Positions 1 to 8,800 of a DNA stretch of 21,553 nucleotides are shown here, in pieces. The stretch is taken from NCBI GenBank assembly GCA_025455795.1, contig JALOLW010000008.1, forward strand, positions 1 through 21,553, read 5' to 3'. Position 1 is the stretch's first letter. Every line of letters starts with the position of its first letter. This DNA comes from Spirosomataceae bacterium (GTDB lineage Bacteria > Bacteroidota > Bacteroidia > Cytophagales > Spirosomataceae). The notes beneath the pieces were generated by a model. That model ran no database searches, was not told the DNA's origin, and worked only from the letters and a program-made list of their open reading frames with translations. The translations under genes and the position numbers were made by a program.

Positions 1-30
1 TCCTGCCAGGAGAAGGGGGCAATACATAGT

Positions 31-66
31 CCCTCTCCTGACAGGAGAGGGATTTAGGGTGAGGTT
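31..66. repeat. Dispersed palindromic repeat (REP-like)
   Basis: Positions 31-40 and 42-51 form a perfect inverted repeat with 10-bp arms (CCCTCTCCTG / CAGGAGAGGG) around a single A. It is followed by a TTTAGGGTGAGG-type tail. A smaller palindrome at 1-11 (TCCTG-C-CAGGA) suggests that the window starts inside a longer repeat. Palindromes of this type with a GGGTGAGG tail recur between genes in many Bacteroidota and cyanobacterial genomes. That comparison is from memory and was not searched. It lies downstream of the Uma2 gene and could also act as a terminator hairpin. Confidence 0.6.
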
Positions 67-169
67 GAATATACGTACCACAAAAATTGTCAGAGAACGG
101 TTTTTTCATTCTTGTTTAAGGCTCAAAATGTCAGCTCAAATCTTGATTATTGCACGGCCTGTCCTACGC

Positions 170-718
170 TTACCCCAACAATTGATTGACGCTGATTTCA
201 AAATCGGGAAGGACGGGGCTGGCAGTGCAAATATCGTCGTCGGTACAAATGGTAACGGTTTTGGAAGTGGTATAAACGTACACCCGTCGGTTGCGTGGCA
301 TGACGTGCCACACAATTTTGACGCCTGTCTTAAAATACTCAACGAGTTTTTCCTCTACTTTTTCAATATCATCGCTGGGGGAAATGAGTTCTACCACAAA
401 TTGAGGCACTACGTCTTCGCCTTTTTGTCCCGCATAAATTTGTTCTCTCGTAAAAAAGGCAATGTCGGGTCGTCGCAACTGAATGGCGGTAAGCATCACA
501 TCAGGTTCTGAAATAAGAGAACCCAATTTGTAATAACCTTTTTCAATAAAAAGGAGATTCAAAATATCAAAAATGTAATATTCTCTTTTTTTCATTCCCG
601 TAAATTTGATTAGTTCGCCATCATTCCACTCGTATTTATGCCCATCGTTAGGCTCCCAATCTATGAATTGGGTCAAGGTTTGAGGCAAATCTTCGGTGTT
701 TTCTTTTTCTAAGACCAT
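170..718 (-). CDS. Uma2 family (DUF820) PDDEXK-type endonuclease
   Basis: A 182-residue protein of the Uma2/DUF820 family, a restriction-endonuclease-fold group abundant in cyanobacteria and Bacteroidota, usually as many paralogues of unknown role. The family pattern is visible: RRPD at about 82-85 (D85), VVELISPSD at 108-116 (E110), then K124 in EEKLVEYFKTGVKIVW. This matches the D...ExxSPSD...K-Y-xxGV-xxW arrangement of family members and is full length for the family. The gene is AT-rich. It lies 42 bp downstream of the DUF1080 gene on the same strand, so it could be co-transcribed, although no functional link is evident. The actual substrate of such proteins is unknown. The family call is secure; biological activity is not. 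Confidence 0.85.
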   Translation of the reverse strand: MVLEKENTEDLPQTLTQFIDWEPNDGHKYEWNDGELIKFTGMKKREYYIFDILNLLFIEKGYYKLGSLISEPDVMLTAIQLRRPDIAFFTREQIYAGQKGEDVVPQFVVELISPSDDIEKVEEKLVEYFKTGVKIVWHVMPRNRRVYVYTTSKTVTICTDDDICTASPVLPDFEISVNQLLG

Positions 719-760
719 GATGTTTTCATTTTTATCGGAACTGAATTACAAATTTTGTTC

Positions 761-1399
761 TTAATCGGGCAAGATTTTGACCATAATGTCTTTGTAAAAT
801 ACTTTGCTTTTGGGGTCGTGGGCTTGGAGGGCAAACGTCCCACTGCTGATTTTGCGGCCTTCTTTGATTTTCTGTCCTACTTCTTCGGGTTCGGTGTAAT
901 CCACCACGGTTTTGTCGTTGATTTTGATGATGATGCGTTTTCCCTGCACGATGATATGCTCGGTGTACCAGACATCATCTTCCACAAACACATCTTTGAC
1001 ATCGGCCACCGCGTAGAGGCTACCCGTGCGCCGCCAATCGGTGTGCGAGTTGTTGACTTGCACCTCGTAACCGATGGACGGCCAGCCGCTTTCTTGGTAG
1101 CGAGTGTGGATATACATACCTGAGTTGGAGCCTTGCGTGGTCATTACTTGGGCTTTGAACTCAAAATTTTTGAAATTGTGGTTGGCTACTTCGCCATCGT
1201 AAAACAAATGCCCGCGCGGGCCATTGACCACAATTTGACCGTTTTCGACTTTGACCGAGGCGGCATTTTCACCGATTTTCCAACCAGCCAACGATTGGCC
1301 GTCAAAGAGCGAAATCCATTTTTTTTTTTTGTTTTTTTGAGCAACGGCAGCGTTGATAACCAACGCCAAAAGAAGGAGGGGAAGAATTAATTTTTTCAT
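761..1399 (-). CDS. Secreted DUF1080 protein (3-keto-disaccharide hydrolase-like)
   Basis: A 212-residue exported protein with an N-terminal signal peptide (KK followed by a hydrophobic LILPLLLLALVI core, cleavage likely near AVA-Q at about 20). A short lysine-rich linker follows, then one DUF1080 domain. Family hallmarks are SLFDGQSLAGWK (about 30-41), NSGMYIHTRY (about 92-101), GYEVQVNNSH, and a C-terminal GTFALQAHDPKSKVFYKDIMVK strand pattern. The domain is a concanavalin-like jelly roll. Some members hydrolyse 3-keto-glycosides in the periplasm, and Bacteroidota often carry dozens of copies. No partner oxidoreductase of the GFO/IDH type lies beside it here. The lysine linker is encoded by an A7-C-A12 run that may be prone to slippage. 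Substrate is unknown. Confidence 0.9.
   Translation of the reverse strand: MKKLILPLLLLALVINAAVAQKNKKKKWISLFDGQSLAGWKIGENAASVKVENGQIVVNGPRGHLFYDGEVANHNFKNFEFKAQVMTTQGSNSGMYIHTRYQESGWPSIGYEVQVNNSHTDWRRTGSLYAVADVKDVFVEDDVWYTEHIIVQGKRIIIKINDKTVVDYTEPEEVGQKIKEGRKISSGTFALQAHDPKSKVFYKDIMVKILPD
1319..1338. repeat. Homopolymer tract (A12 and A7 on the coding strand)
   Basis: T12 at 1319-1330, a G, then T7 at 1332-1338. On the coding strand of the DUF1080 gene this is A7-C-A12 and encodes the lysine-rich linker just after the signal peptide. A gain or loss of one base would frameshift nearly the whole mature protein. Whether it varies in nature cannot be seen from one sequence. Confidence 0.8.
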
Positions 1400-1450
1400 T
1401 GGTTTTGGGGGTTTAATTTAATGCCTTGAAAGTTTTCTTTTGCTTCTTGA

Positions 1451-1515
1451 ACCGCTAAGACGCGAAGGCACTATGTTTTTTGTATTCATTCTTAGTGTCT
1501 TTGCGGCTTGGCGGT
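1451..1515. repeat. Inverted repeat, dispersed 'CGCTAAGACGC' type
   Basis: Two 25-bp arms (1451-1475 and 1491-1515) match at 20 of 25 positions when one is reverse-complemented, with a 15-nt AT-rich loop. The arms read ACCGCTAAGACGCGAAGGCA... and its partner ends CTTTGCGGCTTGGCGGT. Sequences of this kind (CTTTGCGTCTTTGCGGTT) are scattered through many Bacteroidota genomes; this is recalled and not searched. It lies between the 3' end of feoB and the 5' end of the DUF1080 gene, so it may end feoB transcription. Confidence 0.65.
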
Positions 1516-1650
1516 AAAATTAATAATAGAATAAAACTTGTAAAATACGGTACTCAAGGACTTAGAAAAGCGACTGGAAGCCTTCTCTGGCTAAATCACG
1601 TAAGGTGAAAAGCATGATTTTGCTTTATGAATACAAAGCATTCAAGGCGG

Positions 1651-3768
1651 TTATTTTAACACCTGATACGTCAAAAACGCCAAAAGATACGCCAAGCCTG
1701 TCATATAGACAAACTGCACCGCGGGCCATTTCCAGCCGTGGGTTTCCCGATAGACCGTGGCGATGGTACTCATGCACATCATGGCAAACACGTAAAATAT
1801 GAGCAGCGAAAAAGACGTGGCGAGGTTGTAGGTGGGCTGGCCCGTGCGGGGGTTGATTTCGGCCCGAAGGCGGTCTTTGAGGGTAGCATTATCTTCGTCC
1901 ACTTCGGCCCCCAAGCTGTAAATCGTCGAAACTGTCCCCACAAATACTTCGCGGGCGGCAAAAGACGTAAGCAGCGCGATGCCGATTTTCCAGTCGTAGC
2001 CCAAAGGCGCGATGGCGGGTTCGATAAATTTGCCGAAATGTCCCGCGTAAGAATTTTCTAATTTTTGGGCTGCTACGGCATTGTCCAAATCCACACCCGA
2101 GAGCGTCGGTTGGGCTTGCCGCACTTGCGCCTCGGCTCGCTCCATGCTGTCGGCTGGGCCGTAAGAGGCCAATACCCACAAAATAATCGAAATGGCCACG
2201 ATGATTTTGCCCGCTTCTACCACAAACGACCGCACGCTTTCCCACACGGCAATGCCCACGTGGTTCCAGCGGGGGGCTTTGTAAGTGGGCATTTCCATTA
2301 CGAAATAACCCTTTTCGGTGTTGGGAACAAAGCCCCGCAACGCCCAAGCCGACAGCAACGCGCTCACGGTACCGAGCAAATACAGCCCGAGCAAAGTCAG
2401 CCCTTGCAGCGTAAAAAAGCCCAAAATGGGCGTAGCAGGCACTACCAACGCAATAAGAATGGTAAAAATGGGCAAACGCGCCGAGCAACTCATCAACGGC
2501 GTGACCAATATCGTGAGCAAACGCTCTTTGCGATTGCCGATACTCCGCGCCGACATGATGGCAGGCACGGCACAGGCCACCCCCGAAATAAGCGGCACGA
2601 CACTCTTGCCGTTGAGACCCACTTTGCGCATGAGGCGGTCCATGATGACCATCACCCGCGACATGTAGCCCGATTCTTCGAGCATCGCCACCAACAAAAA
2701 CAAGAACGCTATCTGTGGAATAAACACCACCACGCCCCCAATCCCCGCCACGAGGCCGTCGGTGAGAAGGCTGGTGAGCGTACTCTCGGGCAGGAGCGAT
2801 TTGAGGCCGTCGTTGAGCCACGCAATGCCGCCGTCAATCCAATCCATGGGGTAAGAAGCCAACGAAAACACCGACTGGAAGATGACCAACATGACCATCA
2901 AAAACACGGCATAGCCCCAAAACGAGTGAAGCAAAATATCATCTAACCGCCTCGTCCAGAGAGGCTTGGGAATAAAATTGGAGGTCGTTACGCTATCCTT
3001 CACCAGGCCGTCAATGAGGGCGTAGCGGTGCATGGTTTCGGCGGCTTGGAAGCCATGTTCCCGAAAATCGTGTTTTTGGATAAGGCCGTCCAATGCCGCG
3101 CGTTTTTCGGGCGATACAAACGAAAAAATATCGTGTTGCTGGACGTAGTGCAACGCCAAGTAGTTGTTGCGAAGGCTGTATTGTTGCTTCACTTCGCCAA
3201 TGAGTTCGGGAAACTGCTCGGCGGGGTCAAAGTAGTATTTCTGAAATCCTGTATTTACGGTCAGCGTTTCTTGGATGGCTTTTTTGAGGTTGTCCATGCC
3301 TTCTCCTACGCGGGCGTTGATGCGCACCACGGGTACGCCGAGCTTCATGGCGAGTTTTACGGCGTTGATTTTCAAGTTTTTGTCTTCGGCTACATCGAGC
3401 ATATTGAGGGCCAGCACCACGGGCAAGCCCAAATCGGCCACTTGCGTAAAAAGCAGTAAGTTGCGTTTGAGGTTGGAGGCGTCGGCCACGATGATTACCG
3501 CGTCAGGGTAGTCTTCGTGCTGTGGGTTGGAGAGTACATCTATCACCACGCGCTCGTCGAGGGCTTTGGGATAAAGACTATACAGGCCCGGGAAGTCAAT
3601 GACCGTGGCCGTTTGGGAATGGTCGAGGGCAAAAGTTCCCGATTTACGCTCAACGGTTACGCTCGGAAAGTTACCGACTTTTTGGCGCAAGCCCGTGAGT
3701 TGATTGAACAACGACGATTTCCCGCTATTGGGGTTGCCCAGCAGGGCGATGGTGGGAGTTTTTTTCAT
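1651..3768 (-). CDS. feoB: Ferrous iron transporter FeoB
   Basis: A 705-residue inner-membrane Fe(II) transporter with an N-terminal GTPase domain. G motifs are all present: G1 GNPNSGKS (11-18), switch I GNFPSVTVE (32-40), G3 DFPG (58-61), G4 NMLD (122-125) and a G5-like NARVGEG (151-157). A linker helical region follows to about 280. The membrane part holds the LEESGYMSR segment (363-371) and two Gate motifs: one with CAVPAIMSARSI (about 399-410), the other with TPLMSCSARLPIF (423-435). Length is typical for short FeoB proteins without a fused FeoA or FeoC domain. Its partner feoA lies upstream on the same strand, but a DUF1016 nuclease gene separates the two. The start is the first ATG before the G1 motif; no good Shine-Dalgarno is seen, as is usual in Bacteroidota. 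Confidence 0.97.
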   Translation of the reverse strand: MKKTPTIALLGNPNSGKSSLFNQLTGLRQKVGNFPSVTVERKSGTFALDHSQTATVIDFPGLYSLYPKALDERVVIDVLSNPQHEDYPDAVIIVADASNLKRNLLLFTQVADLGLPVVLALNMLDVAEDKNLKINAVKLAMKLGVPVVRINARVGEGMDNLKKAIQETLTVNTGFQKYYFDPAEQFPELIGEVKQQYSLRNNYLALHYVQQHDIFSFVSPEKRAALDGLIQKHDFREHGFQAAETMHRYALIDGLVKDSVTTSNFIPKPLWTRRLDDILLHSFWGYAVFLMVMLVIFQSVFSLASYPMDWIDGGIAWLNDGLKSLLPESTLTSLLTDGLVAGIGGVVVFIPQIAFLFLLVAMLEESGYMSRVMVIMDRLMRKVGLNGKSVVPLISGVACAVPAIMSARSIGNRKERLLTILVTPLMSCSARLPIFTILIALVVPATPILGFFTLQGLTLLGLYLLGTVSALLSAWALRGFVPNTEKGYFVMEMPTYKAPRWNHVGIAVWESVRSFVVEAGKIIVAISIILWVLASYGPADSMERAEAQVRQAQPTLSGVDLDNAVAAQKLENSYAGHFGKFIEPAIAPLGYDWKIGIALLTSFAAREVFVGTVSTIYSLGAEVDEDNATLKDRLRAEINPRTGQPTYNLATSFSLLIFYVFAMMCMSTIATVYRETHGWKWPAVQFVYMTGLAYLLAFLTYQVLK

Positions 3769-3815
3769 TCAACTTATTGCCACAATGCAAGCCATTGATT
3801 CATTTTCGGGATGAA

Positions 3816-4871
3816 TTAAATGGTTGAAGTATTGTCGGTTAGATATAATATTTTTTGCAATTCTTGTGCAGTAGGTAACTTGCCAATGTAAGATTCAGGC
3901 AGCTGAGGATATAATTCATACGTGCTGACTCCAATAGGATTGGTTTTGGTACGTAAGCTAACTTCAACTTCCAATTTGTCTTTTTCGGCACAAAGAATAA
4001 TACCTATTGAAGGATTATCGTCTTCAGCTTTTTCAATATCGTTTAACAATTCGAGGTAAAAGTCCATTTTACCCGCATATTCAGGTTTAAATGGTCCTGT
4101 TTTTAACTCAATAGCTATTAAACACTTCAAAAATCGGTGATAGAATAGGAGGTCTATGAAGTATTCTTTTTCTCCTAATGAAATTCTATATTGATTGCCA
4201 ACGAAGCAAAAACCGTAACCCAGTTCCATCAAAAAATTCTTTAAATTGGAGATGAGCCGTTTTTCTAAATCACGTTCAAGTAAAGGTTGTGCTAACCCTA
4301 AAAACTCTAAATTAATCCTATTTTTTAAAATTTCGTTGGCTTGCTCGGCAAGATGTTCGGATAATGTACTCCCAAAATTGTGTGTTTTAAAATCAACAGT
4401 ACTGTTTTTGTAAGCATTAGCTTTTATTTGATTCAACAATACATCTCTACTCCACCCTAACCTTGCAGTTGCTTCTAAATAAAAACGACGCTCATCTTCC
4501 ACCTTCAACTTTTGAATAATGACTATGTTTTGACCCCACGGAATTTCTCCAACGAGTTGTTGGAGAATTGGAGAATGTTGATATTCAAGGTAAAACTGAC
4601 GCGCCAGCCACAGGTTTTGGGGAGAAAACCCAGTTACTTCTGGATACAATAGCTTTAAATCTTTTGAAAGTACCTCTACAACTGATTTGCCCCATCCTAG
4701 CTGAACTTGTTTTTCTACAATTAATTGACCTATAGACCAATAAAGCTCAATCAGAGAACGATTTAGCGACTTAGCAGCCTTGGCCCTGCTTTCCAGTATC
4801 TTCGTTTTTATCGCTTGCAAAAACGATTCGTACTCTTTCAAATCAGCGTAATTAATTGCTTTTATCTTCAT
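3816..4871 (-). CDS. DUF1016/YhcG-type PDDEXK nuclease
   Basis: A 351-residue protein with the two-domain layout of the YhcG family. The N-terminal DUF1016 helical domain shows IELYWSIGQLIVEKQ (about 41-55), GWGKSVVEVLSKDL, NLWLARQFY, PWGQN and GWSRDVL. The C-terminal nuclease domain shows GFCFVGNQYRI, then FIDLLFYH with D240, and AIELKTG with E255 and K257, giving a D...E-x-K active site. Full length for the family. It sits 22 bp after feoA and 47 bp before feoB, in the same direction, so it is probably transcribed with them. It is visibly more AT-rich than feoB, which suggests later acquisition. Members often accompany type I restriction loci or occur alone, and their cellular role is not settled. 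No link to iron is known. Confidence 0.93.
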   Translation of the reverse strand: MKIKAINYADLKEYESFLQAIKTKILESRAKAAKSLNRSLIELYWSIGQLIVEKQVQLGWGKSVVEVLSKDLKLLYPEVTGFSPQNLWLARQFYLEYQHSPILQQLVGEIPWGQNIVIIQKLKVEDERRFYLEATARLGWSRDVLLNQIKANAYKNSTVDFKTHNFGSTLSEHLAEQANEILKNRINLEFLGLAQPLLERDLEKRLISNLKNFLMELGYGFCFVGNQYRISLGEKEYFIDLLFYHRFLKCLIAIELKTGPFKPEYAGKMDFYLELLNDIEKAEDDNPSIGIILCAEKDKLEVEVSLRTKTNPIGVSTYELYPQLPESYIGKLPTAQELQKILYLTDNTSTI

Positions 4872-4893
4872 TCAAAAAGGTCACTTATACATT

Positions 4894-5112
4894 TCAAATC
4901 ACTTCTACGGTGGCGGCTTCTTCGCGGCGCATGGCCAAGCAGTAGCCATTGACCTGAATACCAATCGGGTCGCCGAGGGGTGCTACAAAGTCAAGCGTGA
5001 CTTCTTCGCCTGGCAAACAGCCCATTTCGAGCAATTTGAGCGACAAATCAGGCTGTAAAAATGCTTTGATGTAAGCACTCTCCCCTATTTTCAAATTGGC
5101 AATGGTTTTCAT
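4894..5112 (-). CDS. feoA: Ferrous iron transport protein FeoA
   Basis: A 72-residue cytosolic SH3-like protein that assists FeoB. The family pattern is clear: a basic start leading to KIGESAYIKAF, then LSLKLLEMGCLPGEEVTL (about 23-40), a DPIGIQVNGYCLAMRREEA strand pair, and a valine-rich end. The cysteine-containing LEMGCLPG loop is the FeoA signature. It is the first gene of a feoA-nuclease-feoB array. Candidate palindromic operators lie 46-77 bp upstream. It is divergent from the efflux operon that starts at 5310, so the roughly 197-bp gap between them should hold both promoters. Confidence 0.95.
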   Translation of the reverse strand: MKTIANLKIGESAYIKAFLQPDLSLKLLEMGCLPGEEVTLDFVAPLGDPIGIQVNGYCLAMRREEAATVEVI

Positions 5113-5157
5113 TTTTTTCCGTTTCTACACGTTCAGATTTTATTTTAACACTTTTTA

Positions 5158-5189
5158 TTTAGATTGAGTTTAAACAATTTGCACAAATT
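5158..5189. promoter_or_regulatory. Two adjacent palindromes upstream of feoA (candidate operator)
   Basis: TTTAGATTGAGTTTAAA (5158-5174) is an imperfect palindrome, with 6 of 8 arm positions matching. Directly beside it, AATTTG-CA-CAAATT (5176-5189) is a perfect 6-bp-arm palindrome. Both lie 46-77 bp upstream of the feoA start in the divergent gap. An iron-responsive DtxR/MntR- or Fur-type repressor would be expected to act here, but neither sequence is a clean match to a known box, so this is a positional inference. Confidence 0.3.
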
Positions 5190-5226
5190 AACAACCTCCG
5201 AGGGGTTTATGCAAAATTATTCAGGC

Positions 5227-5241
5227 TTAGAACGATTCTAA
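5227..5241. promoter_or_regulatory. Palindrome upstream of the metal efflux operon
   Basis: TTAGAA-CGA-TTCTAA is a perfect inverted repeat with 6-bp arms and a 3-nt spacer, about 69 bp upstream of the first codon of the efflux operon. It is a candidate site for a metal-responsive regulator. No regulator gene lies in the window, and the motif was not matched to a known family. Confidence 0.25.
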
Positions 5242-5309
5242 TTCCAAATTTTAGGTCACAGGAATTAAATCCCACCTGTTGTTGTCTTATTTACAAAATC
5301 AATGATAGA

Positions 5310-5690
5310 GTGAAGCAGCTATTGACGTGGTTATTGACAAGTATATTGTTGGCGCAGAGCTTGATGCCCCGCGCTGCTTTGGGCTTGTTGCAGTCACCCG
5401 ACGTATGGCAGCACTATTACGAACACCAGCGGGAGGAATCGGCACCGTTGGGTTTTTTGGATTTTCTTTGGATGCACTACGCGGCTGATTCTCAGCATAC
5501 CAAGCAAAAAAAGCACCATCTTCCATCTTTCGATTTTCAGGGTATTGCAGGCTTGTTTGTTTTGCCCTCGGCAGTAATTTCTTTTGAAAAACAACCCGTT
5601 GTGGGCTATCTCCCAAAGGCCGCTTTTGCGTGGCACAACGATTACTCCTTTCTTTCCTCACGGGCGTTGATTTGTCCGCCCCGAGCGTAA
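5310..5690 (+). CDS. Small exported protein leading a metal efflux operon
   Basis: A 126-residue protein starting with GTG. The only nearby ATG (5302) is out of frame and runs straight into a TGA that overlaps this GTG. Residues 1-24 form a signal peptide (MKQ, then LLTWLLTSILLAQS, then a PRAALG end). The mature part has the pattern SPDVWQHYYEHQRE...FLDFLWMHYA, followed by a His/Lys-rich stretch (QHTKQKKHHLP, about 62-72). Small exported proteins of this build, with a conserved EH...FL...HY core, commonly precede CusA/CzcA genes in Bacteroidota; this is recalled. The histidines suggest periplasmic metal binding or sensing, which is inference. A 136-bp gap without a recognisable gene separates it from the pump gene. 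Confidence 0.7.
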   Translation: MKQLLTWLLTSILLAQSLMPRAALGLLQSPDVWQHYYEHQREESAPLGFLDFLWMHYAADSQHTKQKKHHLPSFDFQGIAGLFVLPSAVISFEKQPVVGYLPKAAFAWHNDYSFLSSRALICPPRA

Positions 5691-5826
5691 TCTCTACTCT
5701 TCACGGGATAAGTGCGTCTTTTTTATGCTGTAATTGGCCATTTAAAGCCTAAAATGGATTCAATCAGCCTACACCTATTGCCACTTTTGCAGTCATTTAC
5801 TCATTTTTTTTTCTTTCATTGTTTCT

Positions 5827-8800
5827 ATGATAGATTCACTCATCTATTTTTCAATCAAAAACAAAGTCATCATTGGCTTGGCGGTGCTAAGTCTGGTGAT
5901 TTGGGGCGGCTATTCGTTGGTCAAACTGCCCATTGACGCCGTACCCGACATTACGACCAACCAGGTCCAAATCCTGAGCCTCACGCCCACTTTGGCCGCG
6001 CAAGAGGTAGAACAGTTCGTGACCACGCCCATTGAGTTGTCGCTGGCCAACATTCCTGACGTCACTGAGATTCGGTCAGTGTCAAAGTTGGGACTGTCAG
6101 TAGTAACAGTGGTGTTTGAAGACGGAGTGGATATTATACGGGGTAAGCAGTGGGTGGCAGATCAAATCAAAACCGTAGAGCAAGAAATCCCCGCCGAGTT
6201 TGGCAAACCGATGATTGCGCCTCTGACCACGGGCTTGGGCGAGATTTATCAATACACTTTGGCCGTCAAAAGAGGTGGCCGTCAGTATGATTTGACGCAG
6301 CTAAGAACCATTCAAGATTGGATTGTAAAAAGACAACTCGCTGGTATTCAAGGCATCATAGAAATAAGCAGTTTTGGTGGCTACGTAAAACAGTACGAAG
6401 TAGCGGTCAATCCAGAACGCCTCCGCGCCAACAATGTAACCCTGGCCGAACTCTACGACGCCCTCCAAAAAAACAACGCCAACACGGGTGGTAGCTACAT
6501 TGAGCGGGTTGGACAAGCGCAGTTTATCAGGGGCGAGGGCGTAGTCAAAAGTCTGTCTGACATTGAGCAGATGGTCGTCAAAAATGTGGGTGGCGTTCCT
6601 GTTTTGGTCAAAGACGTAGCCAGCGTGGGTTTTGGCCACGCCAACCGCTTCGGGGCATTGGTCAGAAACGGTGAAGGCGAAGCCGTGGGTGGCATCGTAC
6701 TGATGCTCAAAGGTGCCAACTCGGCCCAGACTGTCAATGCCGTGAAAGAGCGCATTGCGCGGATTCAGAAATCGCTGCCCGAAGACATCGAAATCGTACC
6801 GTTTATTGAGCGTACCAAACTGATTAACAAGACCATCACGACCGTTACCGAAAACTTACTCCTCGGTGGGCTTATCGTCATCATCGTTCTGGTGATGCTC
6901 ATGGGAAGCCTTCGGGCGGGATTGGTGGCGGCTTCGGTGATTCCGTTGGCGATGTTGTTTACAATTGGCATGATGAATACCTTCGATATTTCGGCCAATT
7001 TGATGTCATTGGGGGCGATTGATTTTGGGGTCATTGTGGATGGGGCGGTGATTATCGTGGAAGCAATCGTCCACCGTTTCCAAATTTGGTACGAAAAAAA
7101 TAAACGAAACAACGTAGAAGACCCTCTTGAACGTGAGAAGTTGGTATTTGACACGGCCAAACGGATTCGTAATTCGGCGGCCTTCGGCGAAATCATCATT
7201 TTGATGGTGTATCTGCCTATTTTGTCATTGGTAGGAATCGAAGGCAAGATGTTCCGTCCAATGGCCCTCACGGTAGGTTTTGCCATTTTGGGGGCGTTTG
7301 TGCTTTCGCTGACCTACGTACCGATGATGTCGGCGTTGGTCATGGGCAAAAATCTCCACAAGCATTGGACACTTTCCGAACGCTTTTTGAATTGGTTGTA
7401 TCGTTTTTATGAACCACTCATCGTTTGGTCGTTGCGTTGGAAAAAAGCCACCGTGGCCATTACGTTGGCACTCTTTGTGGGGGCTTTGTTGATTTTCAAT
7501 CAGTTGGGTGGCGAATTTGTCCCGACACTCGACGAGGGCGACTTGGCCATAGACTTCCGAACGGCCTCTGGTACGTCGCTCACCGAAACCATCAATTCGG
7601 CCAACAAAGCCCATCAGATACTGCGAAAACACTTTCCCGAAATTCAGCAAATCGTGGGGCGCGTGGGAGCGTCGGAGATTCCAACCGACCCCATGCCAAT
7701 CGAAATGGTGGACCAAATGATTAATATGAAGGACATTTCGGAGTGGAAAAACGCCCAAAACCGCGAAGAAATGTCAGAGAAAATGGCCGCCGTATTGGCC
7801 GAAGAATTGCCAGGAACGAGCGTCGAAATGACACAACCCATTCAGATGCGTTTCAATGAGATGATTACGGGAGTACGCTCCGATGTGGTGGTCAAAATCT
7901 TTGGCAATGACCTCGATGTGCTGTTTGAACGCGCCAATGCTGCGGCCAAAGTCATCGAAAAAATAGCAGGCGTAGCCAGCGTTCGGGTAGAACAAACGGT
8001 GGGTTTGCCCCAAATCAGTATTGACTACAATCGCGCCAAAATTGCCCAATACGGCCTTAACATTGCCGACATCAACCGCCTCGTGCGGGCAGGTTTTGCG
8101 GGTGAGGTAGCAGGAACGGTGTATGAAGAGGAACGGCGGTTTGAGCTGGTAGTACGCCTTGATGCCGACCACCGCCGCGACATCGAAAACGTGCGGCAGT
8201 TGCTAATTCCGTTGCCATCGGGCGGTACAGTGCCGTTGGCGGAGTTAGCTACGGTAGGTTTCAAAAAAGCCCCCGCCCAAATTTCTCACGAAGGTACGCG
8301 CCGCCGTATCACCATTGGTATCGGCGTACTCAACCGCGACGTGGAGAGCGTAGTCAATGACGTTCAAGCGCAAATTGAGCGAAAAGTAGCCCTGCCAAGT
8401 GGGTATTTTTATACTTACGGCGGGGCGTTTGAAAATCTCCAACGTGCCAAAGAACGCCTCAGTTTTGCCGTGCCGTTGGCGTTATTTTTGATTTTTGCGC
8501 TGTTGTATTTCACGTTCCATTCTCTCAAAGAGTCGTTGCTGATTTTTACGGCTGTCCCCATGTCGGCTATTGGTGGAGTGATAGCCTTGTGGCTGCGCGA
8601 CATGCCGTTTAGCATTTCGGCGGGTGTCGGATTTATCGCGCTTTTTGGGGTGGCGGTATTGAATGGTATTGTGTTGATAAGCTACCTCAACGAACTTGAG
8701 AAAGAAGGCATTGGGGATTTGAAAACACGCATTATGCAGGCTGTTAAAGTGCGCTTTCGCCCCGTGTTGATTACGGCCACGGTGGCTTCGTTGGGTTTTT

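Noticed and set aside
59..511. 150-codon plus-strand frame opposite the Uma2 gene
   Set aside because: It overlaps the well-supported Uma2 gene, lacks any domain, and begins in a repeat.
1609..1639. Weak hairpins (AAAGCA/TGCTTT and GCTTT/AAAGC) downstream of feoB as a terminator
   Set aside because: The stems are only 5-6 bp of AT-rich sequence, without a U run in the right place. The longer inverted repeat at 1451-1515 is a better candidate.
2065..2946. 293-codon open frame antisense to feoB, and a 310-codon frame at 1889-2821 on the minus strand
   Set aside because: Both overlap the complete FeoB reading frame, are rich in Arg/His/Gln as expected of shadow frames, and show no family motifs.
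5712..5936. 74-codon frame between the small exported protein and the pump gene
   Set aside because: It runs into the pump gene in another frame, has no domain, and its middle is a low-complexity Phe-rich stretch from T runs.
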